From the NCBI GenBank assembly GCA_019426215.1, contig CM033399.1, positions 25,677,022 through 25,741,021 on the forward strand: a stretch of DNA of 64,000 nt. Reading direction: 5' to 3'. Source of the stretch: Buddleja alternifolia. Lineage: Eukaryota > Streptophyta > Magnoliopsida > Lamiales > Scrophulariaceae. The notes below the pieces were generated by a model. That model had not been told where the DNA came from, made no database searches, and worked only from the letters and a program-made list of their open reading frames with translations. The translations under genes and the position numbers were made by a program. Below, piece after piece: positions 33,576 through 43,542 of the stretch; positions within the stretch are counted from its first letter, which is position 1; each line of letters starts with the position of its first letter.

Positions 33576-34917
33576 TGTTAGGTCTTAAAAGTAACATTGA
33601 TTTAGTATATTTTTATCTCACATTTGTCTTGAATTCATACCTTGAGTTGATCTTTTTAGTTGTTTTATTTGTATTTGCGTATTTTGGCTTCTAAGTCGTT
33701 TAAATGCTTTTATAGGCAAAGGACGATTGATTTGGCGAGTAAATGAAGGGATATCTAAGCAATGTGAAGAAGTCAACTAAGAGACTTAAAGCGGAGCAAA
33801 GAAGAGTCCGAACGAAAAGAGTTGAGTTGAAGAAAAAGTAAGGAAAAAACAGTGGACAGCAGAATTGGCACAGTGGTGCCAATATTCGGCACCACTGTGC
33901 AGCGCGCAGAAATCAGAATTTCTGGTTGGGCTCAGATTATGGGTCTTTTGGTGGGCTTTTTGTAATTAGAATTCCTATATAAATAGAAGAAGTCAGAAAA
34001 ATAGGAGAGTTTTAGATTCTTTGAGGATAGAAGGCGTTGTTTTGGGAGAGAGAAAGAAAAGAGAGAAACGTGGAGAGAAAGAAAAGGAAGCCATTGAAGA
34101 GAAGAAAGATAAATCTTGATTCTTGCCATCAACATAAGGATTCTTCTTGGTTTTTCTTGAATTCTTCTTCTTTCCCAATTGTTCTTATTATTTTCCACCA
34201 TTGTTAAACATGAGAATTCTTAGTTTTATGCAAATTATTTCTTCTTCTTGTTTAATTATGTGTAGCTAAATAATTTTCTAGGTTTAAGATGTAGTCTTGA
34301 GTATTGTTATGGATTGTTGATTTTTATTGGGATATTTCTTGCTTTAATTAATCTATCAATGAGGGTTTAATGCTTGTAGATGATTGGCCACCAAATACAT
34401 GATTTAAGATGAATTGAGAAGTACCGGGAGGTGAATTAATTCATTAGTTCAGATTTGATAGACGTGTTTAAATTACTCAATAGGGATATTAGCAATTGTG
34501 CATGAGGCTAGCTAGAATTTCATGAAAATTAATGGATTCATCTAGATTAGTTATTGATCATGGGAGTGACGAGAACGAGTTTAGTAGGGTACTCATGGAG
34601 ATCTCGGGAGAGTATCCATGTAATTAAGAAAATTCGGGTCTTTAATGAATGCAAGAATTTACAATCCAATGATGTTCATAATCCATAAAAATACCTTGAT
34701 GAAGTCTTAATCCCTAGGCTTTCCATTTATCGAATTATTGTTTATAAATTTTGTTATTATTTATTTCTGTTTTTAATTAGTTAAAATCTTAAATCTTACT
34801 AATCGCTAGTCTAAATAATAGGATAAACTTTGTTTGGTACTTGACAACCTTCCCTGTGGAGACGATCTTACTTACTCTATATTATTTGTCGATACCGTGT
34901 TGTTACGGGTGTTAACA
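33576..34917 (+). repeat. P 5' LTR (1342 bp)
   Basis: TGTTAGGTCTTAAAAG at the left and GTGTTAACA at the right. At 33868-33900 it holds a perfect 13-bp hairpin (GCACAGTGGTGCC, 7-nt loop, GGCACCACTGTGC). Confidence 0.95.
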
Positions 34918-34920
34918 AAT

Positions 34921-34938
34921 TGGCGCCGTTGCCGGGGA
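34921..34938 (+). promoter_or_regulatory. P primer binding site (tRNA-Asp)
   Basis: TGGCGCCGTTGCCGGGGA, fully complementary to the 3' end of plant tRNA-Asp, three bases after the LTR. Confidence 0.9.
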
Positions 34939-35093
34939 CGGCAACAAATAGTCCATATCAATAAAAAGTTAATTCTTATTAGTTTAGACATTTATTTTTA
35001 TTTCAAATTTTCGAATTTATTTTATTTATTTTTAGTTTATTTTATCTGTCTCGCTCTGATCTTAATTTCTTGTTTTAGGTTGAATTTTAGTAG

Positions 35094-36293
35094 ATGCACA
35101 GGCGTTCTTTGAGTGCACTTGCTATTGAAATCGATCCAGAACCAGAACGAACTTTTCGAAGAGGCAGACGTCAGCAAAGAGAACAACGTAGAATGGCAGA
35201 AGACTTACAAAGGATTGAACCTGCTGCGCAGAGAACTCTCCGGGATTATGCTACACCAGCATATCAGAACTTAACCTCCAGCATAGCGGTACCAAACGTT
35301 CAAGCCAACACCTTTGAGTTGAAGCCGGCTATCATTCAAATGCTACAGCACACTGCATTTGAGGGAGATATTGAGAGGGAGGATCCTCATTCCCATCTGG
35401 GGAATTTTCTGGAAATCTGCAGTACTTTTAAGATGAATGGCGTTACTGAAGATGCCATAAGACTGCGACTCTTCCCGTTCTCCCTGTCTAAAAAAGCTAA
35501 AGAGTGGCTGAAAAACCAGCCGGCAAATAAGTTCACCACTTGGGCTGAATTGTCGACTGCGTTTCTCACCAAGTATTTTCCCCCAGCTAAGACTGCTCGG
35601 TTAAGGAATGCAATCACAGGATTCATGCAAACTGATAGTGAAACCCTCTACCAAGCATGGGAAAGGTATAAAGAACTACTCAGAAAGTTCCCACATCACG
35701 GTATTCCAAGTTGGATGCTTGTGCAGACATTTTACAATGGTCTGTCACATAGTATCCGAATGAATATCGATGCAGCTTCAGGAGGGAGTTTTATGGCAAA
35801 GAATCCGGATGATGCATTGGCTCTTATGGACGAGATGGCATCCAATACATATCAGTGGGCGAGTGATAGTCGGGCTGCAAAGAAAACACCGGGCATCCAC
35901 AATGTAGATAACATTACATTGCTTAATGCTAACATTGAAGCACTTGTAAAACACATGGAGGGACTCAAGGGAAATGTTAGTGCAGTATCTCAGCCTACTT
36001 TAGCTTGTGATATTTGTGGGGCCCCTCATACGGCTACTGATTGCCCACTCATCGAGCAAGCTAACTATTTATCCAATCAGAATAAGCAGCAAGGGAATCC
36101 ATTTCGAACACCTACAATTCGGGTTGGCGAAATCACCCTAACTTTTCTTGGGGAGGTCAAGGGAACCAAGGAGCTCAAGCAAATCCTCCTAGACAACAGT
36201 TTCCTCCAGGTTTCCAACAGCAGGGTTCTCAGAATTTTCAGCAACCAAGTCAGCAAGGACCACCACCTCGAGAACCACAAGCTTGGGAATTAG
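35094..36293 (+). pseudogene. P gag, frameshifted near 36104
   Basis: It starts MHRRSLSALAIEIDPEPERT. The capsid-like part has EDPHSHLGNFLEICSTFKMN, LFPFSLSKKAKEWLKNQP, TTWAELSTAFLTKYFPPAKT and YKELLRKFPHHGIPSWMLVQ. A zinc-knuckle-like segment reads CDICGAPHTATDCPL. After QGNPF one T seems to be lost near 36104, so the last about 60 residues are out of frame. The true frame resumes in the next segment. Athila gag by motif and position directly behind the PBS. Confidence 0.85.
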
Positions 36294-37006
36294 CCATTGA
36301 AAAGTTAGCCAACGGAACTGCGAACCGTATTGAGAAGCTTGAGGCAAAGATGGATCAGATGATAGGTGCAACCACGAATCTTGAAGCACAAATGGGGCAG
36401 TTGGCTAGTACTATGAGCTCAAGACCAAAAGGTACACTGCCGAGTCAAACTGAGCAGAATCCTAAGGGGCAGTGTAATGCAGTAACTCTGAGAAATGGAA
36501 AAACTGTGGGAGAATCTGAACAACCGGGGGAACCTAATGAGGAACAAGGGATAACCGAGGTTCAAGTTTCTGAGCCTTCAGAAGAGGGTACACCAGAGAT
36601 AGTTAAACCTAAACCATATGTGAAGCCGTATGTTCCTCCAATTCCATTTCCTCAAAGATTGCAGCATAAGAGATTAGACAAGCAGTACGAGAAATTTCTT
36701 CAAGTTTTTCGACAGTTGCGTATCAATATACCATTCGTGGATGCTTTGGCCCAGATGCCAATTTATGTGAAATTTCTGAAGGAATTGTTGAGCAACAAAA
36801 GAAAACTGGAAGAAGTGGAAACATTGTCTTTAAATGAAGAGTGTAGTGCTATAATCCAAAGGAGTATTCCTCCTAAACTCAAAGATCCAGGGAGTTTTTC
36901 TCTTCCTTGCACCATTGGTCAAGTTCAATTTGTTAAGGCATTGTGTGATTTAGGAGCAAGTGTGAGTCTAATGCCTTTTTCTATTTACAGGAAATTGGGT
37001 TTTTAA
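36294..37006 (+). CDS. P gag C-term and protease segment, ends at an in-frame TAA
   Basis: Open from the post-frameshift gag tail; a Met-initiated stretch begins at 36350 (MDQMIGATTNLEAQMGQLAS). It contains RPKGTLPSQTEQNPKGQCNA, the Athila gag-protease linker, and LCDLGASVSLMPFSIY, the protease site with DLG in place of DSG/DTG, as often seen in Athila. It stops at 37004-37006 after KLGF, where relatives read through; the frame downstream is the same. Confidence 0.8.
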
Positions 37007-40000
37007 GAACTCAAACCCACAAGGATGTCCTTACAGTTGGCAGACCGGAGTGTCAAACATCCCCTGGGCATAATCGAAGATGTATTAGTCAAAGTGGATA
37101 AATTTTACATTCCGTGTGATTTTGTGGTGTTAGAAATGGATGAGGATTCAGAGGTCCCGATTATACTTGGGAGACCATTCCTTGCTACTGCCGGAACGAA
37201 CATTGATGTACGGGCAGACAAGCTTACCTTGAACATCGGAGATGAAAAAGTGGAATTTGATTTGAACAAGGTAATGAAGTCGCCGGTCCTCGACGAAAGT
37301 TGTTGTTCAGTGGATGTGATCGATGAGATAGCCAAGAATGACTTTGAGAGGGAGTTTCTTAAGGATCCGTTGGAGAAGTTGAAAGATCGAGATGATGAGA
37401 ATCCAAAGATTGAAACAGTGACTTTAGCTCTCGACAACGATGAGAACTTGCATAAAGAAAGCCTTCTTCAAGGTAAAAGAGATCCACTAGAGTCGTATCC
37501 TGAAATCTCCTCTAAACCAAAGGTAGTACTTAAACCTCTTCCACCACATCTCAGGTATGTTTTTCTTGGTGACAATGAATCTTTACCTGTTATTGTTAGT
37601 GCTACTCTATCTGAGATTGAATTGAATAAATTGTTAGAGGAGTTGAGGTTGAGGAAGAAAGCTATAGGATGGACTATTTCTGATATAAAGGAAATTAGCC
37701 CTACTTTATGCATGCATAGGATTCTAATGGAAGAAAATCATAAGACATCAATAGAACCTCAACGTAGATTGAATCCCAAGTTGAAAGAAGTTGTTAGGGA
37801 TGAAGTTATGAAATTGTTAGATGCTGGCATAATTTACCCTATCTCGGATAGTCCTTGGATTAGTCCTATACATGTAGTGCCTAAAAAGGGGGGAATGACT
37901 GTGATTTATAATGAAAAAAATGAATTAATTCCCACAAGAACAGTAACAGGTTGGCGGGTTTGTATTGATTATAGGAAGTTAAACAATGCTACTCGAAAAG
38001 ATCACTTTCCTTTGCCTTTGATTGATCAAATGTTGGAAAGACTTTCGGGTAATAAGTTTTATTGCTTTCTAGATGGTTACTCGGGATATTTTCAAATTCC
38101 AATTGCACCCGAGGACCAAGAAAAGACCACCTTTACTTGTTCGTATGGTACTTTTGCGTATCGACGCATGCTTTTTGGACTTTCTAATGCACCTGCTACC
38201 TTTCAGAGATGTATGATGGCCATTTTTTTTGATTTTATTGAGAAATCCATGGAAGTTTTTATGGATGATTTTACTGTGTATGGCTCATCATTTGATCACT
38301 GTTTAGCTAATCTTTCTCAAGTCTTGCAGAGGTGTGAGGAAACTAATTTAGTTCTGAACTGGGAAAAATGTCACTTTATGGTGACTGAGGGAATTGTCTT
38401 GGGGCATAAAATTTCTGACAAGGGAATAGAGGTGGATAAGGCAAAGGTGGAAGTGATTGAGAAGTTGCCTCCACCTACATCCGTAAAGGGAGTTCGAAGC
38501 TTCCTTGATCATGCTGGCTTTTATCACCGGTTTATCAAGGACTTCTCAAAAATCTCTAAACCTTTGTGCAATTTACTTGAAAAAGATGTTGTGTTTAACT
38601 TTACTGATGAATGTTTACTTGCTTTCAACAGGTTAAAACAAGCATTGATCTCGGTCCCAATAATCTCATCACCTGATTGGGACCTACCTTTTGAATTGAT
38701 GTGCGATGCTAGTGACTTTGCAGTGGGGGCTGTTCTCGGGCAAAGAAAGAATAAACAGGTTCATGTCATTGCCTATGCAAGCAAAACGTTGAATAGTACT
38801 CAGGTTAATTATGCCACTACTGAGAAGGAGTTACTTGCTGTGGTCTTTGCGTTTGACAAGTTCAGATCTTACCTTGTGGGGTCTAAAGTGATAGTGTATA
38901 CGGATCATGCTGCAATCCGGTACTTAATGACAAAGAAGGATGCCAAACCACGTTTACTCCGTTGGATTCTATTGCTACAAGAGTTCGACTTGGAAATTTG
39001 TGATAAGAAAGGTACCGAAAACGTGGTCGCAGATCATCTTTCGCGGCTTGAACGAGGAAACGAAACGGTTATGGAGGGATTGCCAATTAATGAGACCTTT
39101 CCAGAAGAACGGTTGATGGGGATATCACACGATATACTATGGTATGCTGACTACGTGAATTACCTGGTGAGTGACATTCTTCCTCCATATTTAAGTTATC
39201 ACCAAAAGAAGAAGTTCTTGGCAGAAGTAAAACACTACTATTGGGAAGAGCCTCTTCTTTACAAAGAATGTGGGGATGGTGTCATTCGTCGTTGTGTGCC
39301 AGTTGATGAGATTCAAAGTATCTTGGAGCATTGTCATTCCTTGGAATGTGGGGGTCATAATAGTACCTCAAAGACGGTAGCTAAGGTTTGGCAATCCGGA
39401 TTTTATTGGCCAACAATGTATCAAGACGCAAGGGTTTTTGTCATCTCATGTGATCGTTGTCAAAGGACTGGGAACATCTCTCGCCGTAATGAGATGCCTC
39501 TCCAACCTATATTGGTTGTGGAGTTGTTTGATATATGGGGAATGGACTTCATGGGACCATTTCCCTCGTCCTATGGCAACAAATATATCTTGGTTGGAGT
39601 CGATTATGTATCGAAATGGGTTGAAGCTATAGCAACACCGACTAATGATGCTCGCATGGTGATAAAGTTCTTAAAAAAGTATGTTTTCTCGAGATTTGGA
39701 GTACCGAGGGCAATTATCAATGATGGAGGAGCTCACTTTTGCAACCGACAAGTGGAGAATTTATTGAAAAAGTATGGGGTTACTCAAAAGGTGGCAACTC
39801 CTTATCACCCTCAGACGAGTGGTCAGGTTGAAATTTCTAATCGTGAACTCAAGCATATCTTGGAAAAGACCGTTGATAGTTCACGTAAGGATTGGGCTAA
39901 TAAACTAGATGATGCACTATGGGCATACAGAACAACTTACAAAACTCCCATTGGTATGTCACAATATCGGTTAGTATACGGGAAAGCTTGTCATCTTCCC

Positions 40001-40426
40001 GTGGGACTCGAACATAAAGCGTATTGGGCAACACGAGCATTAAATTTGGACTTAAAAGCAGCGGGAATGAGTAGATTGCTGCAATTGAGTGAACTTGATG
40101 AGTTCCGGTTGAATGCTTACGAGAGTGCACGAATTTACAAGGAAAAAACTAAAAGATGGCATGACAAGTGCATTCAACCGAAAGAGTTTCAAGTGGGTCA
40201 AAAAGTTTTGCTCTTTAATTCCCGTCTTCGACTTTTTCCTGGGAAGCTTAAGTCTAGATGGTCGGGACCATTTGAAGTTGTCAAAGTTCATTCTTATGGA
40301 GCGGTTGATATCGTACGAGAAGGATCCGGTGTATTTAAAGTGAATGGGCAACGATTAAAGCTATACTTTGAAGGCGAAAATATTCCTCGAGGGAAAACGA
40401 TTTCCCTCGCTGACCCTCAACAATGA
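37007..40426 (+). CDS. P pol: RT, RNase H and integrase (1133 codons open from 37025)
   Basis: A long open frame; its first Met (37025, [16 protein letters not shown]) is inside the protease, so it is the rest of a Gag-Pol polyprotein and not a separate gene. [22 protein letters not shown] and catalytic [11 protein letters not shown] (Met of FMDD about residue 413). RNase [19 protein letters not shown] (about 555) and [14 protein letters not shown]. Integrase: zinc-binding [15 protein letters not shown]...CDRCQ (about 770-815), core [21 protein letters not shown] and [11 protein letters not shown] (D, D, E about 840, 900, 934), and C-terminal [20 protein letters not shown]. It is the best preserved pol in the window. 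Confidence 0.92.
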   Translation, partial: ELKPTRMSLQLADRSVKHPLGIIEDVLVKVDKFYIPCDFVVLEMDEDSEVPIILGRPFLATAGTNIDVRADKLTLNIGDEKVEFDLNKVMKSPVLDESCCSVDVIDEIAKNDFEREFLKDPLEKLKDRDDENPKIETVTLALDNDENLHKESLLQGKRDPLESYPEISSKPKVVLKPLPPHLRYVFLGDNESLPVIVSATLSEIELNKLLEELRLRKKAIGWTISDIKEISPTLCMHRILMEENHKTSIEPQRRLNPKLKEVVRDEVMKLLDAGIIYPISDSPWISPIHVVPKKGGMTVIYNEKNELIPTRTVTGWRVCIDYRKLNNATRKDHFPLPLIDQMLERLSGNKFYCFLDGYSGYFQIPIAPEDQEKTTFTCSYGTFAYRRMLFGLSNAPATFQRCMMAIFFDFIEKSMEVFMDDFTVYGSSFDHCLANLSQVLQRCEETNLVLNWEKCHFMVTEGIVLGHKISDKGIEVDKAKVEVIEKLPPPTSVKGVRSFLDHAGFYHRFIKDFSKISKPLCNLLEKDVVFNFTDECLLAFNRLKQALISVPIISSPDWDLPFELMCDASDFAVGAVLGQRKNKQVHVIAYASKTLNSTQVNYATTEKELLAVVFAFDKFRSYLVGSKVIVYTDHAAIRYLMTKKDAKPRLLRWILLLQEFDLEICDKKGTENVVADHLSRLERGNETVMEGLPINETFPEERLMGISHDILWYADYVNYLVSDILPPYLSYHQKKKFLAEVKHYYWEEPLLYKECGDGVIRRCVPVDEIQSILEHCHSLECGGHNSTSKTVAKVWQSGFYWPTMYQDARVFVISCDRCQRTGNISRRNEMPLQPILVVELFDIWGMDFMGPFPSSYGNKYILVGVDYVSKWVEAIATPTNDARMVIKFLKKYVFSRFGVPRAIINDGGAHFCNRQVENLLKKYGVTQKVATPYHPQTSGQVEISNRELKHILEKTVDSSRKDWANKLDDALWAYRTTYKTPIGMSQYRLVYGKACHLPVGLEHKAYWATRALNLDLKAAGMSRLLQLSELDEFRLNAYESARIYKEKTKRWHDKCIQPKEFQVGQKVLLFNSRLRLFPGKLKSRWSGPFEVVKVHSYGAVDIVREGSGVFKVNGQRLKLYFEGENIPRGKTISLADPQQ

Positions 40427-40436
40427 TTTCGTCTAA

Positions 40437-40483
40437 GTCGAGCTAATGACTTTAAAAAAAGCGCTGCTTGGGAGGCAACCCAA
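40437..40483 (+). other. Conserved post-pol block of P with hairpin
   Basis: TCGAGCTAATGACTTTAAA is followed by GCGCTGC and TTGGGAGGCAACCCAA (40468-40483), where TTGGG and CCCAA can pair around a 6-nt loop. It is found at the same place in M1 and M2. The coding frame has ended at 40426. Confidence 0.65.
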
Positions 40484-40489
40484 AGGTTT

Positions 40490-40573
40490 TCGTTGCTTTC
40501 ATTTTATTCGTTCATTTTCTTTTCTTTGCTTTCGTTGAGTTTTCTCATGTTTTCGTTTTATTTTTTATTTCAG
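40490..40573 (+). promoter_or_regulatory. Pyrimidine-rich tract and candidate 3' splice site before ORF3
   Basis: About 80 nt of T/C-rich sequence end in TTTTTTATTTCAG at 40561-40573. This is a strong-looking plant acceptor and could create a spliced message for ORF3. A matching donor near the gag leader was not identified. Confidence 0.5.
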
Positions 40574-40599
40574 GTCTTTAGCAAAAGTGATCCATGCAG

Positions 40600-40730
40600 A
40601 GAATTTAGCACCACTGTGCCTAGATTCGGCACCACTGTGCCATGTGAGAACCTCTTAAAAAGGCCTGTTGAAATATTTACAGGAGATTTGGCACCACTGT
40701 GCCACATTGAAGCACGGTGGTGCAGCTGCG
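40600..40730 (+). repeat. Dyad repeats GGCACCACTGTGCC in the P post-pol spacer
   Basis: Copies at 40607-40620 (first base changed), 40628-40641 and 40690-40703, plus a related inverted copy at about 40711-40724. Each is a 5-bp stem with a 4-nt CACT loop. The same unit forms the large hairpin in both P LTRs. Confidence 0.8.
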
Positions 40731-41250
40731 AAAAAAAAAACAAAAAAAAACAACAAAAAAAAAATCCAAAATTTCATAATCTCCTAGTCAAACCCAGATT
40801 GGCCCATTACACCAACTCACACTCGAATATTCTCCAAAGTCCCCAAATCCCCTCCAAACCCGTCTCCAACCCAAAATCCCCAAATCCTATTTCTATTCAT
40901 CTTCTTCCTTAAAATTCACACCACCACTCCGCCACTCGCACCACCACTCCGCCACTCACACCACACCACCTCCTGTCGAGATTCCGCGCTGCTGCTCTAC
41001 TCTACCACGCCGCCGTCGCGGCTCAACTCCGGCAGCGCCGCTCTCCCTCTCTCGCTCGTTTCTCTTCGGCCCAGTCATCGTGCCGCTGCTCGTCGCCGTC
41101 TCTTGACCTGTTTCAGCCCTCAAACAGCAGCTGTACAGCGCCTCTGTCATCTTCACCACATCGCCGTTCGACCGCCGCCGCGGATTCTCAGAAAATCAGT
41201 TGCAGCCGTCGTCTTTTACACCACCGAGCCGTCATCTTTCTTCTTCGACT
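40731..41250 (+). other. Leader of P ORF3
   Basis: A-rich then C-rich sequence (many ACCACTCCGCCACTC-type units near 40920-40970) without a convincing frame. Short open frames here arise from skewed composition. It would be the leader of the ORF3 message. Confidence 0.45.
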
Positions 41251-42270
41251 ATGCCAAAACGAGCTCGAACGGACGCTGGGCCTTCTACTATTTCACAGTT
41301 TCAACCATTGGCCAAGGATACGAGCCTTCAAGATACTCTCATACGAAAAGGTTTGGCAAAGTATCCAAGAATCAAAAATCCCACCCATGTTTATACTATA
41401 CTTGAGAACTTAGAGTGTCACCCCTCTCGGTATGTGGATTCGGATGCTTTGTTTCAACTCAGTATCGAAAGGGTTTTTTGGGAAAAATTGAATGCTGTGG
41501 GTTGGTGTGATCTTGAGCGGATGAATGAGCCAAGCTACAAACAACTTAACTTGGAATTTTTGAGCACGTTTGAGTATACAGATACTACTGTTGGGTTTCG
41601 GATTGCCAATGTTCAATATATGAAAACAAAGGAGGAATTAGCGCATATGTTTGGTTAGCAGCTAATTGAGCCTACTTCATTATCAGCAGAGGCGGAGGAT
41701 AAATTTTGGCAAGAAATTACGCGCTTACCCAACGAACAGTACTCTGGTCGCATGGCTAAGGCCACCGATATCGTCGCCTCGTCACTTAGGTACTTCCACC
41801 GTGTCCTCGCATTCACACTTTTCGGGCGAGGGGCGAGTGGAAAAGTGTCGAAAGCTGAACTTGGAGTTCTTTATTGTTTCCATCATGGAATAAAAGCAGA
41901 TTTAACTACACTTTTATGCGAGCGATTTGTCCATGTAGCTCATCAAGTTAAGGGTCAAATTCTTATGGGGGGACTTATCACGCGTATTGCCGAGCGCATA
42001 GGAGCTTTTGATCGAACCAAAACCAACTTAACTCCCCTCCCCAGTCCGATGACCGTGGATACTCAGCAATTGTGTGCCATGAATCTTCTCAAGAAACATA
42101 AGCTAGGCGGTTATATGCCTAAGGACCATCCTCGCCTCTCAGTTGTTAGTTCGGAGCCACCCATCGGGGACCCACCATCCGGTAGTTCCTCGAGGACCCA
42201 AACTGCTATTGATCGACTTGAGTCTCGTTTGACCACGGTCGAACAAATACAGATTGAGATAATGAGATAA
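41251..42270 (+). pseudogene. P ORF3 (Athila ORF-1 type), interrupted by one TAG in a readthrough-like context
   Basis: It starts MPKRARTDAGPSTISQFQPL. The N-terminal part has QDTLIRKGLAKYPRIKNPTH and IERVFWEKLNAVGWCDLERM and stops with TAG at 41656-41658. The same frame goes on for 204 codons: AEDKFWQEITRLPNEQYSGR, FHRVLAFTLFGRG, LGVLYCFHHGIKADL and a final RLESRLTTVEQIQIEIMR, a likely coiled coil. The six bases after TAG are CAGCTA, which fits the CARYYA readthrough pattern. It may be a simple nonsense mutation or a leaky stop. The role of this ORF in Athila elements is unknown; no signal peptide or clear membrane anchor is visible. Confidence 0.7.
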
Positions 42271-42440
42271 ATGACCGCATATTTCAAGTTTGTGGGGTTC
42301 GACCCATCGTCACCTCCTTCCACATAAGCACCACCCTATCGACTCCCGGGCTTTCATGCATATCCGTAGGGGAGTCTCTCTTTCACCCTCTTGTTTTATT
42401 TCAGTATGATTATGCTTATGCTTATACTTATGTGCGAGTC
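42271..42440 (+). other. P sequence between ORF3 and the internal PPT-like motif
   Basis: Short non-coding stretch with nothing recognised. Confidence 0.4.
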
Positions 42441-42476
42441 CATTGAGGACAATGTCATGTTTTAAGTGTGGGGTGT
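42441..42476 (+). promoter_or_regulatory. P internal hairpin plus PPT-like motif (PPT1)
   Basis: CATTG-AGGA-CAATG (42441-42454) is followed by TAAGTGTGGGGTGT (42463-42476), which is identical to the 3' PPT at 43528-43541. The motif lies about 170 bp behind ORF3 and 1.07 kb before the 3' PPT. Confidence 0.65.
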
Positions 42477-43503
42477 GTGCATGTTTATATTGTTGAATGA
42501 TTCAAGTATGGGGTGGTGTGATCGAGAAAATTGGTGAAAGAAAAGACGTGTACATATTTTTGTTGAATTGTTGATTGATTTGGTGACCTGTTCGCAACAC
42601 TTTAGTTCCCATATTAGAACTCGAGATTGAAATGAACAAATAGACCTATTTTCCGTAATATGGATACTTTTTGCGAGTTACTCATTTGTTCTCAATTTTG
42701 TGAAATTTGATATGCATCCTTGCACACTACACACGGGTTTTAGTAAAGGGAATTGATCGGTGAGATAAAGCAATTACAAAGTATTTGGATACATTATGAA
42801 ATTTTGAAGAAAGTTGAAGAAGCAAAAAGAAGAAAAAAAAAAAAAGGGGGCAATGAATTGAATAAATGCCTTGATATTGAGTGAATAAAAACCTAGTTTT
42901 GTTCTGTGGCCTTTGTCACTCGAGTGATTCAGTTCTTAGGGGTGTCTTGACACCTAATGCCTTAAGACCGTCTGGTTTGAGAGTCATTGACCTAAAACTC
43001 GTTAAATGGGTGTCATAGAAAGCCTAAGAGAACAAAACATTGCACAGGTTAATGAGTGTTAAGTGAAAGAAGGAAAGGAAGGATTGTGCTATGAAGAATG
43101 TTTGTGTTTGCTTGATGTAGCTGAGAAATTTCCCTTGCTAGAATTCATCTTTCCACGTGGATGCATATTTAAATTAAACTTGGTTTGAATTTGTGTGTTA
43201 ACTTTGAACAAAAGTATTTATATTGTGGAAGATAGTAATTTGTGCGTTCATGTTAGATCTTGTATGATAATTGTGGGGATGTCCAATTGTTGTGGCTTGT
43301 TGCTAAGTTGAGAAACAATGATACAAGTAGGTACATGTCGAGAATTTTGTGGGTATATTCACTGCAAACCCTCACGAGACAAAACTCGTCCACTAGGGGA
43401 AACTTAGGGGTTTAACGGCTTGTTGCATGTGCTAAGTGCAATCGTGTTCCCTACGAAAGTGGTGTTATTTTATTTTGTCGTTCTTTTCTTTGTTTGTTTT
43501 AGA
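42477..43503 (+). other. P non-coding tail between the two PPT motifs with conserved blocks
   Basis: No open frame. Block 2 at about 42890-42990 contains CTGTGGCCTTTGTCACTCGA and TTAGGGGTGTCTTGACACCTAA as adjoining parts, the latter able to form a hairpin. Block 1 at 43341-43463 contains GCAAACCCTCACGAGAC and CTAAGTGCAATCGT. Both blocks recur in M1 and M2 although the LTRs of P and M1/M2 are unrelated by eye. Confidence 0.6.
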
Positions 43504-43541
43504 TTTACTCGAGGACGAGTAAAAGGCTAAGTGTGGGGTGT
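43504..43541 (+). promoter_or_regulatory. P 3' polypurine tract with preceding hairpin (PPT2)
   Basis: TTTACTCG-AGGA-CGAGTAAA (43504-43523, perfect 8-bp stem) is followed by TAAGTGTGGGGTGT (43528-43541), and the LTR starts at 43543. Confidence 0.8.
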
Positions 43542-43542
43542 T

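Noticed and set aside
40493..40912. A 139-codon protein after P pol
   Set aside because: It covers the pyrimidine tract, a likely splice acceptor and the dyad repeats; the TTVP repeats in it come from the dyads.
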